From contig JAQUOK010000002.1 in NCBI GenBank assembly GCA_028717165.1, positions 1 to 40,595 of the forward strand: 40,595 bases of DNA. The letters are read 5' to 3'. This DNA comes from Victivallaceae bacterium (GTDB lineage: Bacteria; Verrucomicrobiota; Lentisphaeria; Victivallales; Victivallaceae). Below are positions 8,256-17,976 of this stretch, in pieces; the first letter of the stretch is position 1; the number at the start of each line of letters is the position of its first letter. A program made the translations under genes and the position numbers. The notes under the pieces are model-generated. The model was not told the origin of the DNA. It worked only from the letters and a program-made list of their open reading frames with translations, and ran no database searches.

Positions 8256-10127
8256 ATGTGCGGAATTGCCGGAATATATGGTGTTTGTGATAAAGAAACC
8301 GTTGACAGGATGGTGGAAGTACAGTCACGCCGCGGCCCGGACGGGCGCGGGGTATGGAGCGATCAGGAAATTCCTGTTACCCTGGGGCACTGCCGGCTTT
8401 CAATCCTTGATCTGTCGAGTCAGGGGAATCAGCCGATGTCTTATGCCGACGGGCGCTTGTGGATTACTTACAACGGGGAAGTCTATAATTTTAAAGAACT
8501 GCGCACTGAACTGGAGAAACTTGGACACCATTTCCATTCAAACTCCGATACCGAGGTCATTCTCGCCGCATATTGCGAATGGGGAAGCGAATGTGTAAAA
8601 AAGTTCCGCGGCATGTTTGCTTTTGCGATAATTGACCGATGCCCTCGGAATGGGGCTCCGCAACTCTTTCTCGCCCGGGACAGGCTGGGCATCAAACCTT
8701 TACTTTATTTTGACAATAGATCCGAGTTCTGTTTTGCTTCTGAATTGCGGGCCTTGCTGGCAAGCGGGAGAATTGATAAAAAAATAGATCCTGAGGCCTT
8801 GCTGGACTATTTGGCGGTGGGTTCGGTATTTCAGCCCCGGACAATAATCAAAGGAGTCAAAACGGTTCCGGCTGCTCACTGGATGGAGGTGCGGGGTCAT
8901 GAACGGAAACTGGTGAAATACTGGGATCTTCATGAGGACACTGCCGGTCTGCGCAAAGAATTACAGGACATTCCCTTTGCCGAGGCATCATTGCGTCTGA
9001 AAAGCATTCTTCAGAATGCCGCCCGTTATAATATGGTTTCGGACGTACCGGTGGGAGCTTTTCTGAGCGGCGGAATCGACTCAACCGCGGTTGTCGGCTT
9101 CATGGGGGCGGTAAGCGGCCATAAAATCAAGACATTTTCGGTAGGGTTTGAAAATAAGCACCGGGCTATCGATGAACGCGGCTATGCCAGAATTGCGGCC
9201 GGATATTTAGGCAGTGATCATCAGGAAGTAGTAGTAACTTCTGATGAAGCGGCAAAAATTTTCACAAATGTGGTTGCGGATATCGACCAGCCCAGTTTTG
9301 ACGGAATAAACACCTGGATAGTTTCCCGTGCCACGAGCCGTTCTGTTAAAGTCGCCGTATCGGGCTTGGGAGGGGATGAAATCTTTGCCGGTTACCCGCA
9401 TTTTCGCAGACTGGCTGAAGATTCCGGGGCGCCTTTCGATAAATTCCCCGTGATTTATAATATTTTGGAAAAAGCGCATAAACTGCGCCCTAACTTTTTG
9501 ACGCTGCGCTTGCTTTCAAAATTTTCTAAACCTGTTGAACGTTTGTCGGCGTTGCGGCGTATTTTAGAAAATTTCGAGATTGAAGACGACGTACGCCCTG
9601 AATTTAACAGGTTGTTCCGTAAACGTATTGTTGAACGATACGAAAGGTGGATGCTCTCAGATGCGGATGAGATTCAGCAGACCAGTTATGCCGAAGTAAA
9701 TGCTTATTTGCAAAGTACTTTACTTAGAGACAGCGATGTGATGAGTATGGCGCACAGCCTGGAATTGCGTCCGATGCTTCTGGATCATCATCTGGTTGAA
9801 TTTGCCTATGCGCTGCCTCCGGAGTATAAGTTGAAGGAAAAAGAAACCAAGCGGATATTTGTCGATGCCGCTTCCGAATATTTGCCGGAAGAATTAAAAA
9901 CGCGTTCCAAGATGGGCTTTGAGATGCCTTTGTCCGAGTGGATGGCGGATGAGTTGCAGGAGCGTTTCACAGCTCTTTTGCATAGCGATAACGCCGGGCT
10001 GTTGTTTAAACCGGCTTATCTTAAAAGAAATATTAATTTGCTTCGCCGTGGAAATCCGCCGAGAGCTCTTTGGGCCTGGGGAATACTGCTTTCCTGGCTG
10101 AATGAAAATAAGGTGACTTTAGAATGA
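8256..10127 (+). CDS. asnB: Glutamine-dependent asparagine synthetase-type amidotransferase
   Basis: A 623-residue class II amidotransferase with both domains complete. The N-terminal glutaminase domain (1-~200) starts MCGIAGIYG, giving the nucleophilic Cys2 after Met removal, and has RRGPDG (25-30), the YNGEVYNF segment and RDRLGIKPL. The C-terminal ATP-pyrophosphatase domain has the P-loop LSGGIDST (270-277) and SGLGGDEIFAGY (369-380), then the Arg-rich C-terminal LELRPMLLDHH and SKMGFEMP. It activates a carboxylate with ATP and amidates it with ammonia from glutamine. Paralogues of AsnB are common in O-antigen loci, where some amidate uronic acids. Whether this one makes asparagine or a uronamide cannot be told from the sequence. 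It starts 7 bases after the TagF-like gene. Confidence 0.9.
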   Translation: MCGIAGIYGVCDKETVDRMVEVQSRRGPDGRGVWSDQEIPVTLGHCRLSILDLSSQGNQPMSYADGRLWITYNGEVYNFKELRTELEKLGHHFHSNSDTEVILAAYCEWGSECVKKFRGMFAFAIIDRCPRNGAPQLFLARDRLGIKPLLYFDNRSEFCFASELRALLASGRIDKKIDPEALLDYLAVGSVFQPRTIIKGVKTVPAAHWMEVRGHERKLVKYWDLHEDTAGLRKELQDIPFAEASLRLKSILQNAARYNMVSDVPVGAFLSGGIDSTAVVGFMGAVSGHKIKTFSVGFENKHRAIDERGYARIAAGYLGSDHQEVVVTSDEAAKIFTNVVADIDQPSFDGINTWIVSRATSRSVKVAVSGLGGDEIFAGYPHFRRLAEDSGAPFDKFPVIYNILEKAHKLRPNFLTLRLLSKFSKPVERLSALRRILENFEIEDDVRPEFNRLFRKRIVERYERWMLSDADEIQQTSYAEVNAYLQSTLLRDSDVMSMAHSLELRPMLLDHHLVEFAYALPPEYKLKEKETKRIFVDAASEYLPEELKTRSKMGFEMPLSEWMADELQERFTALLHSDNAGLLFKPAYLKRNINLLRRGNPPRALWAWGILLSWLNENKVTLE

Positions 10128-10140
10128 AGGATTTCCCCGG

Positions 10141-11376
10141 ATGAGAAAAAAAATTCTTTATATCCAGCATGCCGGCGAATTAGGCGGCTCGTGTATTAGT
10201 TTGCTCTATACTCTTCAGGGGCTTGATCAGGCGAAATTCGAACCTGTTGTAGCATTGATTCGTCCCAACGAGAAACTGGTAAGTTTTTACGAAAACGCGG
10301 GATTCCAAACGATTGCAGCGCCGGGTATTTATACTTTCGAGCACACTACCGCTTCGCATGCGTGTTTAAGTTCTCCGCTGGGATGTTGGGCTCTCATGCA
10401 AAGTCTTATTCACTGGCGGCAATCAATGCGTCTAACCCTGGACCTGGCGGCCAAAGTGAATCCCGACCTGGTTCACCTCAACTCCGTCGTTTTAGTCCCT
10501 TCGGCGATGGCTTTGGCAAAAGCCGGTATTCCCTTTGTCTGGCAGGTGCGCGAAGCGCCGGTGAAAGGATATTTCGGCCGGCGGACAAAATTTATGAGTT
10601 CGCTCCTGAAAAGATACGGAAAAGAACTGATCTTCATTTCCGATGACGACTGTGAGCGCTGGGTGCAGAAATCCAGAGGAGTTGTCGTAGCCAACTTCGT
10701 GGATCTGAAAAAGTTTACTCCCGACTTTCCCGCGGGGGATATAAGAGAAAAACTGAAGTTGCCGGAAAACGGTAAAACAATACTGTTTCTGGGCGGAATT
10801 TCGCCAATAAACGGCCTGCAGGTACTTTTGGAAGCCATCTGCCGGGCACGGGAGTCGGTTCCCGGCTTGGTTTGTATTGCGGCAGGAATGAATATTGCTT
10901 CGTCCGGCAGATTAATTTCCAGGATATTGCGAAAGGTTCTGCCGTTTCTGGGAACCGGAGTGCCGGTGCAGAAAATTGAAAAGCGGATTTCTGAATTGAA
11001 CCTGGAGAAAAACCTTAGAATCTTGCCTTTTCAGAAGGATATCAGACCCTTTATCGCGGTCTGCGATGTGCTGGTGTTTCCGTCGACAGTCCCTCATTTC
11101 GCTCGTCCCGTCATCGAGGCGGCGGCTATGGGAAAACCTTCGATAGGTTCCGATATCGGCGGGGTTAACGGGTTGATCGAAAATGGGCAAACCGGAATTT
11201 TAGTTAAACCCGGCAGTGTCGGATCTTTGACTGAGGCGTTGAAAGAAATCCTGTCCGATCCGGAAAAAGCCGCCCTTATGGGACAAAACGGCATCAGAAA
11301 AGCTCAAACTGACTTTAACCTGAACAAGCAAATCAAAAAAATAACCGGAATCTATGATTCAATTTTAAATCCCTGA
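10141..11376 (+). CDS. GT4-family glycosyltransferase
   Basis: A 411-residue GT-B-fold glycosyltransferase. The N-terminal domain begins KILYIQHAGELGGS, a typical acceptor-domain opening. The C-terminal donor domain begins at TILFLGGISPINGLQVLLEA and contains FPSTVPHFARPVIEAAAMGK, an E-x7-E-like pattern that binds the nucleotide-sugar. It then has SDIGGVNGLIENGQTGILV. No transmembrane segments are present, so it acts in the cytoplasm on lipid-linked intermediates. It lies 13 bases after asnB and six before the Wzy-like gene, clearly one transcription unit. Sugar donor and linkage are unknown. Confidence 0.87.
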   Translation: MRKKILYIQHAGELGGSCISLLYTLQGLDQAKFEPVVALIRPNEKLVSFYENAGFQTIAAPGIYTFEHTTASHACLSSPLGCWALMQSLIHWRQSMRLTLDLAAKVNPDLVHLNSVVLVPSAMALAKAGIPFVWQVREAPVKGYFGRRTKFMSSLLKRYGKELIFISDDDCERWVQKSRGVVVANFVDLKKFTPDFPAGDIREKLKLPENGKTILFLGGISPINGLQVLLEAICRARESVPGLVCIAAGMNIASSGRLISRILRKVLPFLGTGVPVQKIEKRISELNLEKNLRILPFQKDIRPFIAVCDVLVFPSTVPHFARPVIEAAAMGKPSIGSDIGGVNGLIENGQTGILVKPGSVGSLTEALKEILSDPEKAALMGQNGIRKAQTDFNLNKQIKKITGIYDSILNP

Positions 11377-11381
11377 GAAAA

Positions 11382-12839
11382 ATGAATATTGAAAAAAATT
11401 ATTTGAGAAACAGTTATTTTTATTCCATTACTTTTATCTGCCTGGTTAGTTTTTTATTGTGTTTTTTAAGCGTTAAAGTGTCAGTGCTCTGCAGCCTGAT
11501 CCTGGCTTCCTGGCTCATTATACGCGCCAAACCGGATGCTTTGCTGGGGCTGTTTCTGCTGTATTTCGTCAGGTATTATTTTTATTATGTCGATAATTTT
11601 GTAAACGTGATAGGCGCGACAACCATGGCTTTACGGGAGATTTTGACTTTTGCCGGTTTCCCTTTACAGGTTGATTTCCTGATCTGTTTTCTCGTCGGTT
11701 CCCGGGTTATTGCGGAATGGCTTTTTTATCCGGAAACTTTTCGCGGCAAATTTTCCCCGTTAATTTTCATCCTCTGGTTATTAGCCTTTCTGCCGGTGCT
11801 GGCCGGACTTTATTATGAGCTGGATACCAGGAGTTTCAACTGGACGGGGGGAATCCGTTATCTGTTGATCACGGGCAGTTATTTTTACGGTTATATTTTA
11901 GCCGCAAATTGGCCGAAAGGGGAAAATAAGTTTTTGCTTTATCTTTTCCTGCCGCTGGTTTTTGTCATGCTTTCCCTGATGAACCTGCATCTGTTCTGGT
12001 CTCATCACGGCTTTTTATTTTTGGGGCTGGGAGGAGCGTTTGCCGTTTATTTCCTGCAGCAGCAGGCAAAATTCAAATATCGTTTTTCAGGCCTGCTTTT
12101 GGGCGGTTTAGCAATAGTTTATGCGGAGCAGGCGTCTTTAACGATAATTTTGATTGTCTCTCTTGCCGTTTTGCTGGCCTATGTCAGTATTACGGAAAGA
12201 AAGTCGGCATCAAAATTCCGCAATTATATCGTCAGATATGTCGGCGTTATCGCGGTTTTATTTATCCTGGGTTTTACGATCTATCTGGTTTACTATGGCC
12301 TTAGTTCTTCCGACTATGACCCGACGGAAATGTACGGCTCTTATACGGGGGATTTATCGGAACGGATCAACGCCAAAATATTTTCAGACCGTTTGCCTTT
12401 ATGGATTGCTGCCGCCAGACAGATCGTGACGGAACCGGAATTTTTTGTGACTTCCGTCAGATTTCTCGAATTGCCGGGACGTGACCAGCTCTGGATGGTC
12501 AGTTGCCACAATACCATATTGGAATCGTTAAGGGTCAACGGCTTATTTTCCGGAACGGTCATGCTTATTATCATGTTCATTGCTTTAAAAAACGGCTTGA
12601 GAGTATTGGAAAATTCAAACGATTCGATTCTCAAAAGCGTGACGGCGGGAGTTTTGGGAACCGCTGTTATTGGAATGATAACGGGAATTTTTCCGATTGA
12701 CATGACCGTTGGTTTTTGGTTATGGACTCTCATTGCCCTTTGTCATGGTATTTTTCTGGATGATGCCGAACCGGTTAAAAATGAGAAATTGTCCGGGGAG
12801 CATCCGGCTGCGGAACAAGGAGGAGGGAAATCTGATTGA
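11382..12839 (+). CDS. wzy: O-antigen polymerase/ligase-like membrane protein (Wzy/WaaL family)
   Basis: A 485-residue protein with about 11-13 hydrophobic segments and one large soluble loop near residues 300-390. The loop has the family pattern: RLPLWIAAARQI, then a stretch with acidic and Arg residues (LPGRDQLW), then CHNTILESLRVNGLFSG, where the HNxxL box is the recognised signature of the O-antigen ligase/polymerase family. Wzy proteins polymerise undecaprenyl-linked repeat units on the periplasmic side and WaaL ligates glycan to an acceptor. The family cannot separate these by eye, but as the only such gene in a Wzx-type locus, polymerase is the more likely role. Its last codons overlap the start of the next glycosyltransferase gene. 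Confidence 0.8.
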   Translation: MNIEKNYLRNSYFYSITFICLVSFLLCFLSVKVSVLCSLILASWLIIRAKPDALLGLFLLYFVRYYFYYVDNFVNVIGATTMALREILTFAGFPLQVDFLICFLVGSRVIAEWLFYPETFRGKFSPLIFILWLLAFLPVLAGLYYELDTRSFNWTGGIRYLLITGSYFYGYILAANWPKGENKFLLYLFLPLVFVMLSLMNLHLFWSHHGFLFLGLGGAFAVYFLQQQAKFKYRFSGLLLGGLAIVYAEQASLTIILIVSLAVLLAYVSITERKSASKFRNYIVRYVGVIAVLFILGFTIYLVYYGLSSSDYDPTEMYGSYTGDLSERINAKIFSDRLPLWIAAARQIVTEPEFFVTSVRFLELPGRDQLWMVSCHNTILESLRVNGLFSGTVMLIIMFIALKNGLRVLENSNDSILKSVTAGVLGTAVIGMITGIFPIDMTVGFWLWTLIALCHGIFLDDAEPVKNEKLSGEHPAAEQGGGKSD

Positions 12840-13999
12840 CGGATTATTTATTATGGCTGGGCGGAGTTTTTGTGGAGGATGCCCTTAAGCATCCGGCGGT
12901 CAGTACTGCCGCAAACCGCTGGCAGAAAGGGTTGCTTGAGGCGCTGAATCAGAAGCATTTCCCGGTTTTTGAACTCCTGCATTTTCCCGAACCCGTATTT
13001 CCGAAGGGGAAATTGCGGCCTGGCGTCCCGAATGACGTTGCTTCGGATTTTGATAATTGCCTGGTAAATTACTGGAATCTGCCGGTTTTTAGGACTATGG
13101 ATTTGCGTCGGGTATACCTCAAGGCTTTCAGAAATATTTGTAAACGCCGGGGAAAGCCGCTGGCGGTATTTTCCTATAACCCGACGCCCTGGGCGGCAGC
13201 CGTGGGACTGTATGCGCAAAAATATTTACAGGTACCCTGGGTTGACGTCTGTGCTGATCACTATGAGCCGGGGCCGGGCTGGGAGTCATACAGTCCAGGA
13301 GCGGAGAGGGCCGCGGGGCATGTATTTTTGTCCTGTCACGCGTTTAACAGTTGTCCGTACTGGCCAAAAATGCATCTGGACGGCGGAATTAACCGTTTGC
13401 GGTTCGAACCGGATGCGGAGAATTCTCCGGCGGAGGATAAAAAAATAATTTTGTATACCGGAATGCTGAATGCATGGGGCGGAGTCAGTTTTTTACTTAA
13501 AGCCTTCCGCCTGATCAGCGGTCCGGATATTGAACTTTGGATCTGCGGGCCCGGAATCAATTCAGATCTGGAAGCCGCCCGCAAATCTGATCCCAGAATA
13601 AAATTTCAGGGGCTTGTTTCTGAAGAAAGACTGCAGCGGATTTACCGGCAGGCAGCTGTCCTGGTTAATCCGCGGCCGAATAATATTAACGGCAATACGA
13701 TGAATTTCCCTTCAAAAGTCCTCGAATATCTGTCATACGGGAAACCGGTTGTCAGTACCTGGACTCCGGGGCTCAGTCCTGATTACCGTGAAGTGCTTGA
13801 GGTACTGCCGGAAGAAAATGAACGCTGCCTGGCGGAGACGCTTCAGAATGTATTGCAATGGCCTGATGAACGAAAAAAACAAAATTCAGTTGCAATCGGC
13901 AATTATTTATTGAATCATAAAACCTGGGAAAAACAGTCTGACAGATTGGTCGACTGGCTCAGAAATGACGTTTTATTAAACTTTAAGCAGGATAAATGA
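12836..13999 (+). CDS. GT4-like glycosyltransferase (TTG start, overlapping wzy)
   Basis: A 387-residue GT-B glycosyltransferase. The start is a TTG at 12836 overlapping the wzy stop by four bases. An AAGGAGGAGGG directly upstream supports this unusual start, and there is no nearby in-frame ATG. The donor-binding domain starts at KIILYTGMLNAWGGVSFLLKA (around residue 200). It contains ELWICGPG, then VNPRPNNINGNTMNFPSKVL, EYLSYGKPVVSTWTPG and a terminal glycan-type helix. The N-terminal domain is divergent. There are no membrane segments. The overlap implies translational coupling with the polymerase gene. The donor sugar is unknown. Confidence 0.83.
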   Translation: MTDYLLWLGGVFVEDALKHPAVSTAANRWQKGLLEALNQKHFPVFELLHFPEPVFPKGKLRPGVPNDVASDFDNCLVNYWNLPVFRTMDLRRVYLKAFRNICKRRGKPLAVFSYNPTPWAAAVGLYAQKYLQVPWVDVCADHYEPGPGWESYSPGAERAAGHVFLSCHAFNSCPYWPKMHLDGGINRLRFEPDAENSPAEDKKIILYTGMLNAWGGVSFLLKAFRLISGPDIELWICGPGINSDLEAARKSDPRIKFQGLVSEERLQRIYRQAAVLVNPRPNNINGNTMNFPSKVLEYLSYGKPVVSTWTPGLSPDYREVLEVLPEENERCLAETLQNVLQWPDERKKQNSVAIGNYLLNHKTWEKQSDRLVDWLRNDVLLNFKQDK

Positions 14000-14005
14000 A
14001 AATAT

Positions 14006-15091
14006 ATGGATATTGATAAAACACCGGCAAATAAAATCGAGCTGGTAATCTCCTGGTCCGGAATTCCGGCTTATGGGGCTCGTCTGATTCGGGCCGGAAT
14101 AGAAAAGCTGGGCCGGCCTGTTACCGTTATAGGAACCAATCCCCAGATAGCCGTCAAGGATACGGAAGATATTCTCGGTCAGAAAATTATCTGGATAGAT
14201 GATACCGGCGTCAGTTCCTGGGCGGAACTGAATCTGCCCGTTCCGGATATATTCTTTCAGGGCGGATGGAACCTGCCTTCATTCAATAAACTGGGAAAAG
14301 AAGTGATAACCCGGGGAGGTAAAGTAATCGTCCTGAGCGACAACAACTGGAAAAATTCTTTTCGTCAGTGGCTGGCGTTCGTCAAATTCCGGCTGTTTAT
14401 GCGGAAATGGTTTTCGGCGGTCTGGGTTCCCGGTTTATCGGCGGTCAGATTAATGCGTTTTATGGGGATGCCGCCGGCAAAAATATATAAGGGACTATAT
14501 GGAAGCGATCATGCCTGTTTCAGCCCCGGGCCTCCTCTTTCCGAAAGGGAAAAGCAATTTATTTTCGTCGGGCAGTTTATTCCGAGGAAAGAAATTTCGA
14601 CTTTGGTAAAGGCGTTTAAGGAATTCCATAAGAAATTTCCCGACTGGGAACTGCTTATGTATGGAGCCGGGGAATGTCGGCATCTGCTGGAAAATATTCC
14701 CAACCTGACAGTTCATCCGTTTGCGGATTCCAGAACAATAGGTGAAGCCTTCAGACAATCAAGGTTCCTGGTTTTGCCCAGTTGGGAAGATCATTGGCCA
14801 TTAGTGGTTTCAGAAGCCGCATGTGTCGGTTGCGGATTGATTCTCAGTAACAAAATCGGAAACCGTCATGATCTGTCAAATGAAAAAAACGGATTTATTT
14901 TCAAGGCAGGTTCTTCTGAACAGCTGGCAGGGAAAATGGAGGAAGCGGCTTTGTTTTCCGATGCGAGGCTTAATGAAGTATACGAGGCAAGCAGGCGTTT
15001 TGGAGCACAGTTCGGATTGCCGCAATGGGGTGAAAAGTTCTGCCGGATTGTAAATGATTTTCGGCCGTCGGCTGAAGGGCATTCGAAATAA
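14006..15091 (+). CDS. GT4-family glycosyltransferase
   Basis: A 361-residue GT-B glycosyltransferase starting six bases after the preceding gene's stop. The donor domain begins FIFVGQFIPRKEISTLVKAF (around residue 187) and continues with ELLMYGAGECRHLL. It then has VLPSWEDHWPLVVSEAACVG, in which the E-x7-E-like acidic pair would contact the sugar nucleotide, and NEKNGFIFKAGS. The N-terminal domain lacks a strong motif beyond a Rossmann-type opening. It is soluble and presumably adds one sugar to the lipid-linked repeat unit at the cytoplasmic face. Specificity is not visible. Confidence 0.85.
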   Translation: MDIDKTPANKIELVISWSGIPAYGARLIRAGIEKLGRPVTVIGTNPQIAVKDTEDILGQKIIWIDDTGVSSWAELNLPVPDIFFQGGWNLPSFNKLGKEVITRGGKVIVLSDNNWKNSFRQWLAFVKFRLFMRKWFSAVWVPGLSAVRLMRFMGMPPAKIYKGLYGSDHACFSPGPPLSEREKQFIFVGQFIPRKEISTLVKAFKEFHKKFPDWELLMYGAGECRHLLENIPNLTVHPFADSRTIGEAFRQSRFLVLPSWEDHWPLVVSEAACVGCGLILSNKIGNRHDLSNEKNGFIFKAGSSEQLAGKMEEAALFSDARLNEVYEASRRFGAQFGLPQWGEKFCRIVNDFRPSAEGHSK

Positions 15092-15132
15092 CAATAACGC
15101 TGCAAATAATAAAGAAGAGGTTTTCCCGAAAA

Positions 15133-16110
15133 ATGAGAAAAATACTTGTTACCGGCGGTGCCGGTTATATTGGCTCCCATACGTGTAAGGCGCTTAAAGC
15201 CGCCGGTTATATTCCGGTTGTATATGATAATCTGTCTCATGGACATAAAGACTTCGTTAAATGGGGTCCGTTTGAATATGGTGATATTTCGAATCCGGAG
15301 AAACTCGATGCGGCGCTGAAAAAACACAATCCTGAAGCCGTAATTCATTTCGCGGCATTTGCCTATGTGGGCGAATCAGTTTTGGACCCGGCTAAATATT
15401 ACAAAAACAATTTGGCCGGCACGATAAATTTACTCGATTCAATGTTGAAAAATGAGGTCGGGAAAATTATCTTTTCGTCAACCTGTGCAACCTATGGTTG
15501 CCCGCCCGGTTCGCCGATATGTGAAAATACAAGTCAGAATCCGGTGAATCCGTACGGCAGAAGCAAATATACGGTGGAAAAGATTTTAGAGGATTATGAT
15601 ACGGCATACGGGATGAAAAGCATTGTTTTGCGTTATTTCAATGCGGCAGGTGCGGATCCGGACGGTGAAACCGGGGAGGATCATACCCCTGAAACCCACC
15701 TGATCCCGCTGGTACTGGACGTTGCTTTGGGGAGAAAAGAAAAAGTCACCGTAATGGGAACGGATTACAATACGAAAGACGGCACTTGCGTGAGGGATTA
15801 TATACATGTCGCGGATTTGGCTTCAGCTCATGTAGCAGGTTTGGAGTATTTGATGGCGACAAACCGGTCAAGTGTGTATAATCTGGGAAATTCGCAGGGT
15901 TATTCAGTTCTTGACATAATTAACAGCGCTGAAAAAGTTACAGGACAAACCATTAACAGGGAAACGGGTAAAAGACGGCCGGGGGATCCGGACTGTCTTG
16001 TGGCTGATGCTGAAAAAATCGGCAGAGAGCTTGGCTGGAAACCTGAATATGGAGATATTGAAAAAATAATCCGTGATGCCTGGAAATGGCACCAGTACAG
16101 ATTCGGATAG
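15133..16110 (+). CDS. galE: UDP-glucose 4-epimerase
   Basis: A 325-residue extended SDR, the normal length for GalE, interconverting UDP-glucose and UDP-galactose (often also the GlcNAc/GalNAc pair). The NAD motif is GGAGYIGSH (8-16). The active site is SSTCATYG (around 117-124) with Y141-x3-K145 in PYGRSKYTVEK. RYFNAAGADPDGETGEDH and GTCVRDYIHVADLASAHV are strongly GalE-specific signatures. It follows the GT4 gene by 41 bases, with AAGAGG upstream. It would supply galactose or GalNAc donors to the locus. A single epimerase position controls hexose versus HexNAc preference, and I have not tried to assign it. Confidence 0.93.
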   Translation: MRKILVTGGAGYIGSHTCKALKAAGYIPVVYDNLSHGHKDFVKWGPFEYGDISNPEKLDAALKKHNPEAVIHFAAFAYVGESVLDPAKYYKNNLAGTINLLDSMLKNEVGKIIFSSTCATYGCPPGSPICENTSQNPVNPYGRSKYTVEKILEDYDTAYGMKSIVLRYFNAAGADPDGETGEDHTPETHLIPLVLDVALGRKEKVTVMGTDYNTKDGTCVRDYIHVADLASAHVAGLEYLMATNRSSVYNLGNSQGYSVLDIINSAEKVTGQTINRETGKRRPGDPDCLVADAEKIGRELGWKPEYGDIEKIIRDAWKWHQYRFG

Positions 16111-16133
16111 GAACTGAAAATCAGGGGACATAA

Positions 16134-16913
16134 ATGATTATAAAGAAGCTGCTTGCCGCGATGTTAACGACGCCTGTCATGGGAAAGCTTATATCGTTTT
16201 TTTACAAAGGAAAAATTCCTTTCCGCGGTTTGAGGTTTGACACTTGCATTCCTGAAATATCACCTGAAACCAAAGCTCAGATTTTCTTCAGGATATATGA
16301 GAGTGCGGAAATTCGTTTCATACAAAAATATTTGCCGGAATCCCTGGATGTCATAGAGCTGGGAAGTTCTATCGGAGTTCTCTCGACGGTCATCAGGAGA
16401 ATGCTCGATAAAAATAAGCGCCTGATCTGTGTTGAGGCCTGCCCGCAGCTCAGCAGACAAATAGTTGTCAATTTGAAACAGAATAATTTATATCATAATG
16501 TAAGCTGCCTTAATAAGGCAATCAGTTACGATACTGAAGGGAACAATAAAATATATTTTAACCCGGGAGATTTATCGACTACCGGAACAATAGACCGCGA
16601 AGCCAAAAAAAAGAATGCAGTTGAGGTTGAAACTGTTACTTTGTCCGGTTTAAAATCAGATTTTGATATTGACCGGTATACACTTGTTATGGATATAGAG
16701 GGGGAGGAGGCCTCTATCATTAATGAAGATGCGGAAGCTCTCAAAGGCTGCCGGCATCTTTTTGCCGAGCTGCACGATTCAAATCGTGACGGTACTTTGC
16801 TGACTGTTGACACAATACTGCACAAGCTGATCAGCATGCATGGTTTTGAACTGGTTGACAGATATTATAATGTAGTTTATTTAAATAAGAACAAAAACGG
16901 TATTGGGAATTAA
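16134..16913 (+). CDS. FkbM-family methyltransferase
   Basis: A 259-residue SAM-dependent methyltransferase of the FkbM type. The SAM-binding region is LDVIELGSSIGVLSTVIRRM (around residues 71-90), followed by the acidic strand LICVEACPQLSRQIVVNLKQ. Further on comes the FkbM-typical VMDIEGEEASII (around residue 189), which carries the family's Asp-x-Glu-Gly. The N-terminus has a short hydrophobic, basic segment that could associate with the membrane. FkbM members typically O-methylate sugars in polysaccharide and antibiotic pathways. Its 3' end is followed, after 46 bases, by the chosen start of the next SDR gene. Confidence 0.85.
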   Translation: MIIKKLLAAMLTTPVMGKLISFFYKGKIPFRGLRFDTCIPEISPETKAQIFFRIYESAEIRFIQKYLPESLDVIELGSSIGVLSTVIRRMLDKNKRLICVEACPQLSRQIVVNLKQNNLYHNVSCLNKAISYDTEGNNKIYFNPGDLSTTGTIDREAKKKNAVEVETVTLSGLKSDFDIDRYTLVMDIEGEEASIINEDAEALKGCRHLFAELHDSNRDGTLLTVDTILHKLISMHGFELVDRYYNVVYLNKNKNGIGN

Positions 16914-16959
16914 TACTTTAAATAAGATACATGATTTCAATAAAATAAGGGAGGTCATA

Positions 16960-17955
16960 GTGAATAGTAATCCCAAGCATTACCTCGTTACCGGCGGCGC
17001 TGGATTCATCGGCTCTCACCTGTCTGAAAAATTAATTGCCGGCGGCAATAGAATTACCGTTATTGACGATTTATCTACCGGCGATATTCATAACCTGGAC
17101 GCGATAATTGAACATCCGCAGTTCAATATAATCATCGGTTCGGTATTGGATTCTGACTTGATGGAACCCCTGGTAAGGAATTGCGACGCGATATTTCATT
17201 TAGCTTCGGCGGTCGGGGTTAAACTGATTATGGCCCGGCCGGTGGAGACGATTGAAAAAATATTTGACGGTACTGCGGTCGTCTTTAAGTACGCCGCCAG
17301 ATACCGCAAAAAAGTCCTGATCACAAGTACCAGTGAAGTATACGGTAAAAGTAAGGATGTCCCGTTTAAAGAAGACGGAGACCGGGTGGAAGGTTCGACC
17401 GCCATGCATCGCTGGGCGTATGCCTGCGCCAAGTCGCTGGATGAATTCCTGGCGCTTGCGCATGCCAAGGAATCCGAGCTTCCGGTCGTGGTTGTGAGGT
17501 TGTTCAATACGGTCGGGCCGCGTCAGGCGGCGGCCTACGGAATGGTAATCCCCAACCTTATCGGCGCGGCGCTTAAAGGACTTCCCCTGAACGTGCACGG
17601 GGACGGTAAACAGACCAGATGTTTCTGTCACGTGGCTGATGTTGTTGAGGCTTTATGCAAATTAATGACGGATAAAAAATGTGAAGCCAAAGTCATAAAT
17701 ATCGGTTCAAGCGATGAAATTTCTATCCTGGAACTTGCCGGAAAAATTATAAAACTTACGAACAGTAAATCTGAAATCAAGCTTGTACCTTATGAACAGG
17801 TTTATCCGAACGGCGGTTTCGAGGATATGCAGCGCCGGGTGCCGTCCATTGAACGAATAAAAGGACTTATCGGCTGGCAGCCGCAGAAAAACCTTGATGA
17901 CATTATCCGTGGCGTAGCTGAAGAGATCAGCGAAAAACTGAAATTGAAAATTTGA
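16960..17955 (+). CDS. NAD-dependent SDR epimerase/dehydratase (nucleotide-sugar modifying)
   Basis: A protein of 331 residues from the GTG at 16960, which I chose because AAGGGAGG lies just upstream. The longer reading from a TTG at 16903 inside the FkbM gene has no such site. It has the NAD motif VTGGAGFIGSH near the N-terminus, a TSTSEVYGKS active-site strand, and Y-x3-K in RWAYACAKSLDE. VVRLFNTVGPRQAAAYGMVI and GDGKQTRCFCHVADVVEAL resemble UDP-glucuronate decarboxylase and C4-epimerase relatives. The exact reaction is uncertain: UDP-xylose synthase and UDP-glucuronate/galacturonate epimerase are the nearest ideas. It is soluble and acts on a nucleotide sugar in the cytoplasm. If uronic acids are made, the AsnB-type amidotransferase has a plausible substrate. 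Confidence 0.85.
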   Translation: MNSNPKHYLVTGGAGFIGSHLSEKLIAGGNRITVIDDLSTGDIHNLDAIIEHPQFNIIIGSVLDSDLMEPLVRNCDAIFHLASAVGVKLIMARPVETIEKIFDGTAVVFKYAARYRKKVLITSTSEVYGKSKDVPFKEDGDRVEGSTAMHRWAYACAKSLDEFLALAHAKESELPVVVVRLFNTVGPRQAAAYGMVIPNLIGAALKGLPLNVHGDGKQTRCFCHVADVVEALCKLMTDKKCEAKVINIGSSDEISILELAGKIIKLTNSKSEIKLVPYEQVYPNGGFEDMQRRVPSIERIKGLIGWQPQKNLDDIIRGVAEEISEKLKLKI

Positions 17956-17976
17956 GTATTTCCATCTGTCTTCGAA

